Assembly (NCBI RefSeq): GCF_022170785.1
Contig: NZ_CP081870.1
Span: forward strand, 3,646,001-3,710,000
DNA: 64,000 nt
Origin: Rossellomorea marisflavi
GTDB lineage: Bacteria; Bacillota; Bacilli; Bacillales; Bacillaceae_B
Direction of reading: 5' to 3'
Part shown: one piece after another, positions 52,335 through 61,244 of the stretch
How the letters are laid out: each line of letters opens with the position of its first letter
Numbering within the stretch: the stretch's first letter is position 1
Notes under the pieces: generated by a model
Databases searched by the model: none
The model's input: only the letters and a program-made list of their open reading frames with translations
What the model was told of the DNA's origin: nothing
Made by a program: the position numbers and the translations under genes

Positions 52335-53594
52335 CTAACCAGCCTTCATGACTTCATTTCCATGATCTGCGTCATACTGCCCTTCTGATTTGGACATGAC
52401 GATAGCGGCAAGGGTGTTTCCTGTTAAGTTGACGACGGTACGGGCCATATCCATGATCCTGTCGACCCCTGCGATGAAGGCAAGGCCTTCTGCCGGTACC
52501 CCGATGGTACCAAGGGTGGCAAGGAGGACGACGAAGGATGTACCAGGTACAGCGGCCATCCCTTTTGATGTCACCATAAGGACAAGGATGAGGGTGATCT
52601 GCTGCATGATGGAAAGGTCGATGCCGTAGACCTGCGCGAGGAACAGGGCAGCGATGGCCTGATACAGGACCGATCCATCAAGGTTGAAGGTGTACCCGAT
52701 CGGTACGACGAAGGATACGATGGCCTTCGGGCAGCCCATCTTCTCAAGCTTCTCCATGACGCGTGGAAGGACAGTCTCGGAGCTTGATGTACTGAAGGCG
52801 AGTAGAAGCTCATCCTTCAAATATTTGAGTAAAGTGAAGATATTCACTCCGGCCCATTTGGCCACCAGCCCCAACACGACGATGAGGAAGAAGATCAGGG
52901 CCGCATAGACGAGACCGACGAGCTTTCCGAGTGATACAAGGGAATCGATCCCGAATTTCGAAACGGTTACCCCGATCAGAGCGAACACACCGAGTGGCGC
53001 GACCTTCATGACCATGTTCACAACGTGGAACATGGCATGGGAAACGGCGTCGAAGAATTTAATGACCGGTTTCCCACGTTCACCGATGGCTGCCACTCCA
53101 AGTCCGAATAGCACGGAGAAGAAGATGATCGCCAGCATATCCCCTTCCACAATGGATTGGAAGAAGTTTGTCGGAACGATATGCAGGAAGGTTTCTGCAA
53201 TGGATTTGTCTTGCTGACTTTCAGAAGTATCCACATAGGATTGGATGTCTGTTTTCTCCACAGACCCAAGATTGACGTGGCTTCCAGGATGGAACACGTT
53301 CGCCAGGATGATCCCGAGGATGATGGCGACGGTCGTGATGACCTCGAAGTAGATGATCGTTTTTGCCCCGAGGCGGCCGAACGCCTTTCCATTCCCGGTG
53401 CCTGCCACACCGACGATGAGAGTGGAGATGACGATCGGAATGACGATCATTTTAATCAAACGAAGGAAAAGGTCCCCCAACGGCTGGAGGTACGTAGCAA
53501 CACGCGGGTCATTAAACCAGATGACCCCGACAAGGATACCCAGGATCAACCCGACGAAGATCTGGGTGGCTAAACCGAAACGAATTTTTTTCAT
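52335..53594 (-). CDS. gltT: dicarboxylate/amino acid:cation symporter (GltT/GltP-like)
   Basis: This transporter of about 419 residues is of the DAACS family and imports glutamate/aspartate with protons or sodium. It has eight helices and two hairpins. The signature parts are SSSETVLPRVMEKL (hairpin 1, about residue 275), GYTFNLDGS (about 307), TSKGMAAVPGTSFVVL (hairpin 2, about 345) and DRIMDMARTVVNLTGN (about 385, substrate-binding Asp and Arg). The start is ATG 53594, behind AGAGGGGG; a longer frame reaches into the leader and is rejected. The sequence is close to B. subtilis GltT. Its leader contains a c-di-AMP riboswitch and a terminator, so expression should fall when c-di-AMP is high. 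Confidence 0.92.
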   Translation of the reverse strand: MKKIRFGLATQIFVGLILGILVGVIWFNDPRVATYLQPLGDLFLRLIKMIVIPIVISTLIVGVAGTGNGKAFGRLGAKTIIYFEVITTVAIILGIILANVFHPGSHVNLGSVEKTDIQSYVDTSESQQDKSIAETFLHIVPTNFFQSIVEGDMLAIIFFSVLFGLGVAAIGERGKPVIKFFDAVSHAMFHVVNMVMKVAPLGVFALIGVTVSKFGIDSLVSLGKLVGLVYAALIFFLIVVLGLVAKWAGVNIFTLLKYLKDELLLAFSTSSSETVLPRVMEKLEKMGCPKAIVSFVVPIGYTFNLDGSVLYQAIAALFLAQVYGIDLSIMQQITLILVLMVTSKGMAAVPGTSFVVLLATLGTIGVPAEGLAFIAGVDRIMDMARTVVNLTGNTLAAIVMSKSEGQYDADHGNEVMKAG

Positions 53595-53628
53595 AGATGG
53601 TCCCCCTCTTAGATGATGTGCGTAAAGC

Positions 53629-53661
53629 AAAAAAAGACCGTTCTTAAGAAAGAACAGCCTT
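53629..53661 (-). terminator. riboswitch-controlled terminator
   Basis: A 12-bp stem (53650-53661 with 53634-53645, two G-U pairs), a four-base loop and seven U on the minus strand. The AGAAAGAAC just after the aptamer (plus 53679-53687) is complementary to the bases at plus 53647-53655. An alternative antiterminator can therefore form. Confidence 0.85.
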
Positions 53662-53689
53662 TTGGTTGAAAAATAAAGGTTCTTTCTCT

Positions 53690-53822
53690 CAACTGGCATA
53701 CGGAGTTAACTGTCGGATTCGGGATTGAGAGTTCCCTACCTAGTAAAAGGATGCACCCCAAGGTATCGAAATACCACTTGCATGATTCCTCCGCTCGATC
53801 GATTAAGCCATACTATTTAGTT
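53690..53822 (-). ncRNA. c-di-AMP riboswitch (ydaO/yuaA type)
   Basis: Read on the minus strand, the leader has the conserved pieces of the ydaO/yuaA class in order: GGCTTAAT, GCGGAGGAA, CTTGGGGTGCATC, TAGGGAAC, then CCGAATCCGACAGTTAACTC and CGTATGCC. The same string order is known from the leaders of B. subtilis kimA (ydaO) and ktrA (yuaA), which bind c-di-AMP and stop transcription. Here it is followed by an intrinsic terminator and then the GltT-like gene. The gap 53823-54001 upstream is AT-rich and should hold the promoter, but no single good -35/-10 pair was clear. Confidence 0.85.
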
Positions 53823-54001
53823 GTAGTGGGTTGACTTTATTATCCTAATAAAGTTTTATTTAGAAGTCCACAAAATATAATATACAACTTTAATCGATAG
53901 ACTGTCAAATGTTTTTTAAATAAAGATATTTCAGAATAGTTATTTATTATCATTTTTAACTTTTACAGGGTAATCCACACATCTAAAGATCTATTTTAGG
54001 C

Positions 54002-54030
54002 AAAAAAGTAAACCCGGCGTATGCCAGGTT
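54002..54030 (-). terminator. terminator after the SGNH hydrolase gene
   Basis: AACCUGGC (54023-54030, minus strand) pairs with GCCGGGUU (54011-54018), followed by UUUACUUUUUU. It overlaps the stop codon edge. Confidence 0.75.
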
Positions 54031-54824
54031 CAATTGGACTTATCCACAAAATAATCCACCATGAAGGACGACCACACTTCATTCCCTTCTTTATTCGGAA
54101 GTTCCTTCTTTGTCACCTGGGATTCAACGTCATTCCAGGCCTTCCAATGATCTATGTATGGATAGTGATGATCCTTGGCATACTCCCTCAGCTTCTTCTC
54201 TTCCAATGGATAGTAGTGAGCATCGGGAATCGGGTTGGAGGGCTGCAGTAGAATCATGATATCAGGATTCTCCTTCTTGAACGCATCCAGGATGGAAGAT
54301 AGATTCTTCAGCCTTTGCTTCATATCGATATGACTATTATCCGCCAGAAGAAACGGTTCCAAAAGGAGGAGATCCGGCTTTTCTTTTGCCAGTGGAAGAT
54401 GAAGTCCTTCGTTCTTAACCTCTTCCGATGTCTTTCCTCCGATTTCATGGACGGAGACGGATAGGAGATCTTCTCCATACTCTTTCGTCAATGCCTTTTT
54501 CACCGTATCGGGCCAGGCTCCTGGTTCGTCCGATGTGGACGACGCCCCGGCGATCATCATGCGTACGGGTTTCCCTTGGGCCTCTTTTTCCCTGAAGAGC
54601 GGTTGAACATCACGGGGCAACCCATTGATCCGGTCCAACACCTGCAGCCGGTGCCTTTCGTTTTCTGCCTTCTTCTCTGCTTTCGCCTTCTCTACTTCCA
54701 GCACTTCCTGATGGGAGGCGTAGGCCGAAGCCTGCACTTCCCTCACCTCTCCTTCCCAGTGATACTTCCCCCCGATCACAACCGATGAGGTCAGTAGACC
54801 CAACATGACCAATCCTATTCTCAT
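54030..54824 (-). CDS. SGNH/GDSL-type hydrolase, membrane anchored
   Basis: This 264-residue protein has an N-terminal signal or anchor (IGLVMLGLLTSSVVIGG), a charged helical stretch (VEKAKAEKKAENERHRL) and an SGNH hydrolase domain from about residue 88. The nucleophile Ser fits MIAGASSTSDEPGAW. Downstream are a Gly in EIGGKTSEE, LLLEPFLLADN (in place of the usual GxND) and a C-terminal DHWKAW (Asp-x-x-His). Such proteins are often acyl or acetyl esterases at the cell surface. Its ATG has GGAGGG upstream. It is monocistronic, and its substrate is unknown. The stretch 54825-55117 upstream shows no gene. Confidence 0.85.
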   Translation of the reverse strand: MRIGLVMLGLLTSSVVIGGKYHWEGEVREVQASAYASHQEVLEVEKAKAEKKAENERHRLQVLDRINGLPRDVQPLFREKEAQGKPVRMMIAGASSTSDEPGAWPDTVKKALTKEYGEDLLSVSVHEIGGKTSEEVKNEGLHLPLAKEKPDLLLLEPFLLADNSHIDMKQRLKNLSSILDAFKKENPDIMILLQPSNPIPDAHYYPLEEKKLREYAKDHHYPYIDHWKAWNDVESQVTKKELPNKEGNEVWSSFMVDYFVDKSN

Positions 54825-55117
54825 TCACTCGTCCCTCCAATCTATGAACTCTATCATAAAGGAAATAAGTGGCAATATTTGTATATCCGTGTAGATAACC
54901 GCACCATAAATTCTGACAAATTCATAGATCAATTTTCATTTTTCTTAAATTAACAGAAAACTTGAGGTTTTCTTAAAAGAAACTTCCTTTATCCACAGGT
55001 CCAAGCAGCTTTATCCCCTGATGTAGAGCTGATTGGGTCTTTTGCCACCCATCCTTTTCTCCCTTACTGTGGATATACCGGGAAAACAGAGCGGCGCCTG
55101 CTCAAAAGGAATAGGAA

Positions 55118-55606
55118 ATGGAACCATTTGAACTCGTCCATGAACAGTACAGCCAGATGATCCACAAAATCATCCACACCCTACGCATCTACAAGAATCA
55201 TCATGACTATTACCAGACCGGCTTGATCGCCCTCTGGGAGGCATACGGAAAATTTGACTCTTCTAAAGGAACGTTCACGTCCTTCGCTTATTCCTATATC
55301 AGGGGACGGATCCTGACTGAGTTGAAAAGGGAAGCGAGGGAAGAAGAGCGCGGAGTCGAACTGGAGGAAGGAGCAACGGAAGCAGGCGGTGACGACCTGG
55401 ATACCCTCGCGTTGGAAACCCTCCTTTCCTACTGCGGGAATCTTACGCCTAATCAAAAGAAGTGGGTCATCTCTCATTCTCTCCACATGCTCTCGATCAG
55501 CGAAATCGCCGAGCTGGAAGGTGTGTCGCCCGAGGCTGTGAAGAAGTGGCGAAAAGGGGCAAAGGAAAGGATCCGGCAGGCCATTTTTAATCAAACGTTT
55601 GTTTAA
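55118..55606 (+). CDS. orphan sigma-70 family factor (regions 2 and 4)
   Basis: This 162-residue protein has sigma region 2 (about 10-75, HHDYYQTGLIALWEAYGKFDSSKGTFTSFAYSYIRGRILTELKRE) and region 4 (about 110-155, LTPNQKKWVISHSLHMLSISEIAELEGVSPEAVKKWRKGAKERIRQ). Regions 1 and 3 are missing. It fits the short sigma group that includes competence SigH/ComX-like and phage-like factors rather than classical ECF sigmas, since the linker is Glu-rich and no anti-sigma gene is adjacent. AAAGGAATAGGAA precedes the ATG. Its target promoters and signal are unknown. It is flanked by an SGNH hydrolase and a membrane protein gene. Confidence 0.85.
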   Translation: MEPFELVHEQYSQMIHKIIHTLRIYKNHHDYYQTGLIALWEAYGKFDSSKGTFTSFAYSYIRGRILTELKREAREEERGVELEEGATEAGGDDLDTLALETLLSYCGNLTPNQKKWVISHSLHMLSISEIAELEGVSPEAVKKWRKGAKERIRQAIFNQTFV

Positions 55607-55664
55607 AGTGGATAACCTGTTGATAAACCGGTGATCATGATCTCAAACACTCGTTTAATAGAAC

Positions 55665-55697
55665 AAAAAAGAAGGATGACCACAATCGTCATCCTTC
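55665..55697 (-). terminator. terminator after the small membrane protein gene
   Basis: A perfect 10-bp stem (55671-55680 with 55688-55697) and seven-base loop, followed by six U on the minus strand. Confidence 0.88.
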
Positions 55698-55700
55698 CTC

Positions 55701-56153
55701 TTAAAACGTCAATCCATCTTTTTTGCTTTTCGCGTCAAGTCCGGCACCGATAGCGATGCCAATTGAAATCCCCAAGGTGAACCCATACACCATATTCTCG
55801 AGGAATCCCAGGCCGATCAGCATCCCGAAGGTCAGACCAAGGGGCATGAATACACCGATATAGTAGTTTTGGGGCACCACCTTATGGACCTTGTGGACAT
55901 GATTCAGCAGCTTGTTCAGCACTTTCCTATGTGAACGAACATCCGATTTTTCAAGTTCAGGCAATCTTGCTCTCAATCTCTTATACTCTTCTCCAAGCTC
56001 CATCAGCCCCGATTCACACTCATCGCAAGGTTCCAGATCGGCCATCCTGTTCAGGAGGCGCTCCTCCTTTTCGAGGTCGAGCTTTCGGCTCACTCCCTGG
56101 CCGGCATCATCCTTGAAAGCATGGAGATGTTTCCTTACTTCTTCGACGTGCAC
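55701..56153 (-). CDS. hypothetical membrane protein, coiled N-terminus and two C-terminal helices
   Basis: I do not recognise this protein of about 150 residues. Its N-terminal 90 residues are charged and helical with a CDEC motif (MADLEPCDECESGLMELGEEYKRL). Two hydrophobic segments follow (YIGVFMPLGLTFGMLIGLGFL and MVYGFTLGISIGIAIGAGL), and it ends in a Lys-rich tail. The second segment is Gly-zipper-like. The probable start is GTG 56153, six bases after AGGGAGAGG; upstream in-frame ATGs at 56159 and 56180 have no spaced ribosome site. It has its own promoter and terminator and is therefore monocistronic. Confidence 0.75.
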   Translation of the reverse strand: MHVEEVRKHLHAFKDDAGQGVSRKLDLEKEERLLNRMADLEPCDECESGLMELGEEYKRLRARLPELEKSDVRSHRKVLNKLLNHVHKVHKVVPQNYYIGVFMPLGLTFGMLIGLGFLENMVYGFTLGISIGIAIGAGLDAKSKKDGLTF

Positions 56154-56185
56154 GTGCATCCTCTCCCTAAAGCCATTCATACCAG

Positions 56186-56214
56186 ATTATACCGCTCAGG
56201 GCGGGTCAGGTCAA
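56186..56214 (-). promoter_or_regulatory. sigma-A promoter of the small membrane protein gene
   Basis: On the minus strand TTGACC (56209-56214) and TATAAT (56186-56191) are separated by exactly 17 bases. This is the clearest vegetative promoter in the window. Confidence 0.8.
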
Positions 56215-56232
56215 AAGGGATAGATGGCACAT

Positions 56233-58155
56233 TCAAACACCGGTCAGGATCTGCCACAGTTCACTTACAGACTGCGACTTGAGGCATCGTTGAACGAGCT
56301 CCTGATTCTCCACCAAGTCGGTTAAAAAGGCATAGACCATCTGCAGATCTTCGGTACTTTCTTTTTTTACATTCAAGACACAAACAAGCTGTACAGGCTC
56401 GCCATTCCATAATACAGGCTTTTCAAGTGAACAGATGGCAAGGAAGGTCTCGTTCCACTGTGGAGAGATTGGATGGGGTACGGCCAATAGTGGCCCAAAA
56501 GAGGTGGAGGCAATCTCTTCCCGTTGCATCACGCTGTCATAAAAGGTCGGATCGACGAGCCCTTTTTTCACCAGTTTGTCTGTCAGTCCGGAGAGTACGT
56601 CCTCCTTGGTGGAATACTGTTCGTTTATCCACAGGCAATCCCTCCTCAGATAGGTCTGATGTAAATGCGGCTGAAGATCCAGATGAGACTGGATCCTGGT
56701 ATAGTCTTCTCCTGATAGGATGGTTCTTACATGAATGACGGGTATGGGGAGGTCTTCTTCCAGGGGAATGGAGGAGATGATGAAGTCGATCTCATCCAAG
56801 TTGTGGTTCTTCAGGTGATAATACTCAGTGGTGGCCACTACGTCCATTTCATGGCGGAATTTCGATTGAAGCTTATACTTGATCATACGGGCGCTCCCTG
56901 CACCGGATGCACATACGATGATGACGCGCTTTGGCCCCGATCCGGCAAGGTTTTGCCGTTCCATGGCCGCTCCCAGGTGAAGGGCCAAGTAACCGATCTC
57001 GTTTTCGTCGATCTGAACCTCCATGTTTTCATCAATGATCCTTCCGGCCACGACCCCTGCCTCGAATGCAACGGGATAGTTTTTCTTGATATCGTCCAAT
57101 AGGGGATTGCGGATATTCATGCCGTAGCGGAATCGGTTGATGGCGGGCTTCAGATGGATAAGGAGGGCTGCCCGCAGTTCTTCATCTTCCGTCAGGCGGA
57201 TCTTCCATTCCTGTTCGACGGCCCGGAGGATTTCATCCACAAGGACGGCATACCCTTCACCTTTTGCATCTTGCAGATACTCGACTTCAAGCCGCTGCTC
57301 CGTCACAAGGCGGGTACCCAATAAATGAAGGGCGATATAGGCGATTTCCACCTGTGGAAAACACACACCAAGCTCTTCATTAAGCTCTTCCACCATCTTC
57401 CCTGCGATGATGTACTCCTTTTCTTTAAGGATCTCCTCCATCTGGAGGGTGATGGCGGATATGAGATTGCCCGACATCATCCGCTTACAGGCAATTGCAA
57501 TGTGGATAACCAGGTTGTTCATGGCAATATCGGACATCTGAAGACCATGACGATCCACATACTTTTCCACCACCGTCCAGATCAAAGCGAGACGCTCCTC
57601 ATCATGCAGATCGGGAAGGGTCTGGATCTGCCTGCGGACCGGTGTGGTACGATCGATGATGTATTCGGCAAGACAGAACCGGACATTCACTTCCTCGCCT
57701 TCCACCTTCAGACCATAATTCGGCTTTTTGACAAGGTGTAGGTGATAGCGGCTGAGGATATCCTTTACATCCTTCAAATCATTTTGGAGGGTGGAAAAAC
57801 TCACGTGGATCTCATCGGCGAGGTCCTGGATCTTCAAGTAGCCATCGGTTTGGAGGAAACGTCTGATAAGATAGCCTACCCGCTGCTCTGGGGCAACCGG
57901 CATATCCGTACTTACCTCTAGAAGCTCCTGTAGGAAGGTCCTGAAAGCAGCATCATCTCCGACTTCAAGGGTATAGCCTCTGCCACGGACCGCCCTGATG
58001 ACGGCACCATGTCCCTCGAGGCACTCATTCAATTGCTTCACATCTTCCCGTACCGTCCGGGAGGAGACATTAGACACCCCGGCCAAATGACTGCCCGTCA
58101 CCAGGCCGTCAACCGCCATCAATTCTTTTAATATCCGTTTGAATCGCGTATTCAT
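56233..58155 (-). CDS. licR: PRD-containing transcriptional regulator (LicR-like)
   Basis: This 640-residue activator has an N-terminal HTH (about 5-60, LVTGSHLAGVSNVSSRTVREDVKQL), a second HTH (about 110-140), two PRD domains (about 180-395, with phospho-His candidates HIAIACKR, ALHLLGTR, LIHLKPAINRF and ALHLGAAM), an EIIB-like domain with VCASGAGSARMIKYKL (about 405), and an EIIA-like domain (about 500-640, VPHPISPQW). The architecture matches LicR/MtlR, which PTS phosphorylation controls. It starts 32 bases after the phospho-beta-glucosidase gene on the same strand and should control the lic-type operon. In B. subtilis licR lies upstream of licBCAH instead. Confidence 0.92.
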   Translation of the reverse strand: MNTRFKRILKELMAVDGLVTGSHLAGVSNVSSRTVREDVKQLNECLEGHGAVIRAVRGRGYTLEVGDDAAFRTFLQELLEVSTDMPVAPEQRVGYLIRRFLQTDGYLKIQDLADEIHVSFSTLQNDLKDVKDILSRYHLHLVKKPNYGLKVEGEEVNVRFCLAEYIIDRTTPVRRQIQTLPDLHDEERLALIWTVVEKYVDRHGLQMSDIAMNNLVIHIAIACKRMMSGNLISAITLQMEEILKEKEYIIAGKMVEELNEELGVCFPQVEIAYIALHLLGTRLVTEQRLEVEYLQDAKGEGYAVLVDEILRAVEQEWKIRLTEDEELRAALLIHLKPAINRFRYGMNIRNPLLDDIKKNYPVAFEAGVVAGRIIDENMEVQIDENEIGYLALHLGAAMERQNLAGSGPKRVIIVCASGAGSARMIKYKLQSKFRHEMDVVATTEYYHLKNHNLDEIDFIISSIPLEEDLPIPVIHVRTILSGEDYTRIQSHLDLQPHLHQTYLRRDCLWINEQYSTKEDVLSGLTDKLVKKGLVDPTFYDSVMQREEIASTSFGPLLAVPHPISPQWNETFLAICSLEKPVLWNGEPVQLVCVLNVKKESTEDLQMVYAFLTDLVENQELVQRCLKSQSVSELWQILTGV

Positions 58156-58187
58156 GCCCCGTCCCTCCCTTCCGCCTTTGCCACTGC

Positions 58188-59564
58188 TTAGAATCCATTT
58201 TGAGTCGATACTTCCTTGAACCAGTGGGCACTCTTCTTCGGCTTCCTCTCCATTGTATCGAGATCCACCTGATAGAATCCATAACGATTTTTATACGCAT
58301 TCATCCAAGACCAGTTGTCCATGAACGTCCATAGATGATATCCCTTCGCCTGGCAGCCTTGCTCAATGGCCGTATGCAGCCACTCGAGATGGCCCCTTAT
58401 GAAGTCGATCCGGTAATCATCATGGATCATGCCATCCTTCTCGAAGCGCCCTTCATCTTGGACACCCATGCCGTTCTCGGAAACGAACGACTCGATATTC
58501 CCGTAGTTTTCTTTCAGATTCATCATGATATCGTAAATGCCTTTTTCGTAGATTTCCCACCCGCGGTACGGATTCATCTTCCTGCCCGGCATCTCATAGT
58601 GGTCAAAGAACCATTCAGGCATGAACGGGGCCTCCGGGTTCGGCAGATACTCCTTCGCCTTCACCCTCCTCGGCTGATAGTAATTCACCCCAAGGAGATC
58701 AATCGTATTCTGCTTAAGAAGCTCCCGGTCTCCTTCGTGCGTAGCCGGAAGATGATCATAGTCGGCAAGGAGGTCGATCAGCTCCTGTGGATATTCCCCA
58801 AGAACCGATGGATCAAGGAAGCTTCGATTGAAGAAAAGATCCGCTATCTTGGATGCCTTGACGTCAGCTGGATGCTCACTCCGCGGATAGGAAGGCGTCA
58901 GATTGAGGATGATCCCGATCTTTCCGTCTCCCACTTTCCTATATTCCGAGATTGCAAGTGCACTTGCAATCATCGTGTGATACGCCACCTGAGTAGCCTT
59001 CTTCCCATCGACGATAGTGGGATAGTGGAAATCATACAGGTAGCCGCCCTCGACTGGAACAATGGGCTCGTTGAATGTGAACCACTTCTTCACCCGGTCA
59101 CCGTACAGCTCAAAACAGACTTTTGCATAGCGTGCAAACACCTCGACCACACGACGGTTCTCGAACCCGCCTTGGTCCTGCATTTCCTTCGGCATATCGA
59201 AGTGATACAGCGTGACGAACGGCTCGATGCCCTGCTTCAGGAGCTCATCGATGACATTCCCATAAAAGGTGGCCGCCTCTTCGTTCACCGGGCCTTCTCC
59301 CCCAGGGATGAGGCGTGACCACGAGATCGAGAAGCGGTACGTATTGTGCCCGATTTCCTTCATCAATGCAATGTCTTCACGATAGCGATGATAGAAGCCC
59401 GACGTATGCTCCGGACCCACCCCATCAAAGAAACGACCAGGCTCGACTTCATACCAATGATCCCATATATTCTTTCCTTTGCCGCCTTCAGACGCGGCCC
59501 CTTCGAGCTGGGTGGAGGAAGTCGCGCTACCCCACCAGAAGCCCTCTGGAAATTCCCTCTTCAT
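58188..59564 (-). CDS. licH: 6-phospho-beta-glucosidase, glycoside hydrolase family 1
   Basis: This 458-residue GH1 enzyme begins FPEGFWWGSATSSTQLEGAASEGGKGKNIWDHWYE. The acid/base Glu is in WFTFNEPIVPVEGGYLY (about residue 165) and the nucleophile Glu in SFVSENGMGVQDEGR (about 365). It hydrolyses the phosphorylated disaccharides delivered by the lactose/cellobiose-type PTS in the same operon. The B. subtilis LicH is a GH4 enzyme, so here a BglA-type GH1 protein fills the place of licH and the symbol refers to position only. Its ATG overlaps the EIIA stop (ATGA). Confidence 0.9.
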   Translation of the reverse strand: MKREFPEGFWWGSATSSTQLEGAASEGGKGKNIWDHWYEVEPGRFFDGVGPEHTSGFYHRYREDIALMKEIGHNTYRFSISWSRLIPGGEGPVNEEAATFYGNVIDELLKQGIEPFVTLYHFDMPKEMQDQGGFENRRVVEVFARYAKVCFELYGDRVKKWFTFNEPIVPVEGGYLYDFHYPTIVDGKKATQVAYHTMIASALAISEYRKVGDGKIGIILNLTPSYPRSEHPADVKASKIADLFFNRSFLDPSVLGEYPQELIDLLADYDHLPATHEGDRELLKQNTIDLLGVNYYQPRRVKAKEYLPNPEAPFMPEWFFDHYEMPGRKMNPYRGWEIYEKGIYDIMMNLKENYGNIESFVSENGMGVQDEGRFEKDGMIHDDYRIDFIRGHLEWLHTAIEQGCQAKGYHLWTFMDNWSWMNAYKNRYGFYQVDLDTMERKPKKSAHWFKEVSTQNGF

Positions 59565-59890
59565 TTATCCCACTCCTTGTATCGGTAGATTTCGATGATT
59601 TCTACAGCCAGATCCCTGACGGTCATTGAGGTCATGAGATGATCCTGCGAATGGATGAGCAGCACATTGAGCGGATTGCTCTGCCCCATGGCTTCCTGCT
59701 GGATGAGCTTGGTCTGATACTCATGGGCTTTGGCCAGTTCCTCACCCGCCTGGACGATCAGTTCATCTGCACGCTTGAAATCTTTCCGCTTCGCTTCCTG
59801 TATGGCTTCCATGGCAAATGACTTTCCGTTTCCTGCATAGAGGATGATTTGAAAGGATATTTCCGTAAGATCTGCTTGTTGCTGTTCCAT
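59561..59890 (-). CDS. licA: PTS lactose/cellobiose-type EIIA
   Basis: This 109-residue helical EIIA receives phosphate from HPr on a His and passes it to EIIB. LTEISFQIILYAGNGKSFAMEAIQEAKRKDF is the family N-terminus. The phospho-His is in VLLIHSQDHLMTSMTVRDLAVEIIEIY (about residue 74). ATG 59890 is preferred, with AAGGTGG eight bases upstream; the longer frame begins with a GTG inside that site. It lies between EIIC and the GH1 gene. Confidence 0.93.
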   Translation of the reverse strand: MEQQQADLTEISFQIILYAGNGKSFAMEAIQEAKRKDFKRADELIVQAGEELAKAHEYQTKLIQQEAMGQSNPLNVLLIHSQDHLMTSMTVRDLAVEIIEIYRYKEWDK

Positions 59891-59923
59891 TACATTCGCC
59901 ACCTTTTTTGAAATCGCATTCCA

Positions 59924-61228
59924 TTATGCACTCTTATTGATATCCGTTGACCCTTCTCCACTGCGTTCAAGCTCATAGTATTGTTTATCCATGATCCTGA
60001 GGAACGGCCACCAGATGGTAAAGACGATGAAGATGTTCACTGCCTGCAGGACGCCTCCCTGCCATGAGTTCGTCGCCAGGGCCCCATTCAGGATCGTCGG
60101 AGTCGTCCATGGGACGATGACCCCCGTCGGCGGTGGAACGATTCCCGTTGCCATGACAAAGTACGTGAACACAGCCACGATCACCGGTGCCAGCAGCCAC
60201 GGGATGAAGGCAAGGGGATTCATGATGATGGGGAGACCGAAGATGATCGGCTCATTCACATTGAAGAGCCCGGCCGGTGCCCCGATCTTACCCAGTTCTT
60301 TCATCTGACGGCTCTTCCCGATGATGAAGATGCCGAGAATGACGGCAAGGGTCATGCCCGACCCTCCCATCCCTACGATGAAGGAATCAATAAATTGTTT
60401 GCTGACGATATGGGGAAGCTCTTCCCCAGCCTGGAATGCCTGCAGATTTTCATTGGCCAAAGCATACCAGATCGGGTCGAATACAGAATTCACGATGATC
60501 TGTCCGTGAAGCCCGAAGAACCAGAACACCTGGATCAGAAGCACGGCCACGATTGTTGCCGGCAATCCAGAACCAAGGGAGGTAAGGGGCGCCTGCACCA
60601 CATCATACACAAAGTTCTGCACACTGCCGTACGGAAGATATTCAAATATGACCCTTACGATCAGGAATGTACTCAGGGTCAGGGTAATCGGAATCAAAGC
60701 GCTGAACGAACGGGCCACGGCATCCGGGACACCGTTCGGTATCTTCAGCGTCCACCCCCTCTGAGTGAAGAACCTATAGAGCTCCGCTGCTATGAAAGCG
60801 GTCAGGATCCCTACGAACATCCCCTGCGCACCAAGGCTCGAAGTAGGAATGACTCCGTTCACCCCTTCAAACGTCTGAGGTGTGAGGATCAGGAAGGCAG
60901 CCAGGGCGGCCACTCCGCCATAAAGACTTTCGCCCCCGTAGTGTTCGGTGAGCTTGCTCCCGATGCCGATGATCACGAACAGTCCCATGATCGTAAGCGT
61001 CGCGGCAGAAGCAGGGCCAAGTGCCGACTGATAGGCCGAATAGGCATCTTTACCGATGAGTTTATCCAAAAATGGAAGATTGGCGAGTACCACGAAGATC
61101 GATCCGAAGATGATCAACGGCAGGGCCACCATGAACCCGTCCCTGAGCGCCGTTAAGTACCGGTTATTATTCAGTTTATCTGCAACCGGAAGCAACACAT
61201 TTTCCAACACCTGCATGAATTTGTTCAT
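59924..61228 (-). CDS. licC: PTS lactose/cellobiose-type EIIC (LicC/CelB-like)
   Basis: This 434-residue membrane permease has about ten helices. It begins MQVLENVLLPVADKLNNNRYLTALRDGFMVALPLIIFGS. Characteristic parts are FFGLHGQIIVNSVFDPI (about residue 240), FIVGMGGSGMTLAVILGIF (about 285) and FNVNEPIIFGLPIIMNPLAFIPW (about 325). It imports and phosphorylates beta-glucosides such as cellobiose or lichenan fragments, with the EIIA and EIIB genes beside it. The start is ATG 61228, 17 bases after the EIIB stop. Confidence 0.93.
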   Translation of the reverse strand: MNKFMQVLENVLLPVADKLNNNRYLTALRDGFMVALPLIIFGSIFVVLANLPFLDKLIGKDAYSAYQSALGPASAATLTIMGLFVIIGIGSKLTEHYGGESLYGGVAALAAFLILTPQTFEGVNGVIPTSSLGAQGMFVGILTAFIAAELYRFFTQRGWTLKIPNGVPDAVARSFSALIPITLTLSTFLIVRVIFEYLPYGSVQNFVYDVVQAPLTSLGSGLPATIVAVLLIQVFWFFGLHGQIIVNSVFDPIWYALANENLQAFQAGEELPHIVSKQFIDSFIVGMGGSGMTLAVILGIFIIGKSRQMKELGKIGAPAGLFNVNEPIIFGLPIIMNPLAFIPWLLAPVIVAVFTYFVMATGIVPPPTGVIVPWTTPTILNGALATNSWQGGVLQAVNIFIVFTIWWPFLRIMDKQYYELERSGEGSTDINKSA

Positions 61229-61244
61229 CCCAGGTCCCCCCTGA

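Noticed and set aside
52335..53699. Longer start for the GltT-like symporter at 53699
   Set aside because: The added 35 residues would translate the riboswitch terminator region. The ATG at 53594 has a good AGAGGGGG site and gives the usual N-terminus.
58335..59318. Open frame of 327 codons on the plus strand within the GH1 gene
   Set aside because: It is antisense to a complete GH1 gene. Long antisense frames of this type occur throughout this GC-skewed coding sequence.
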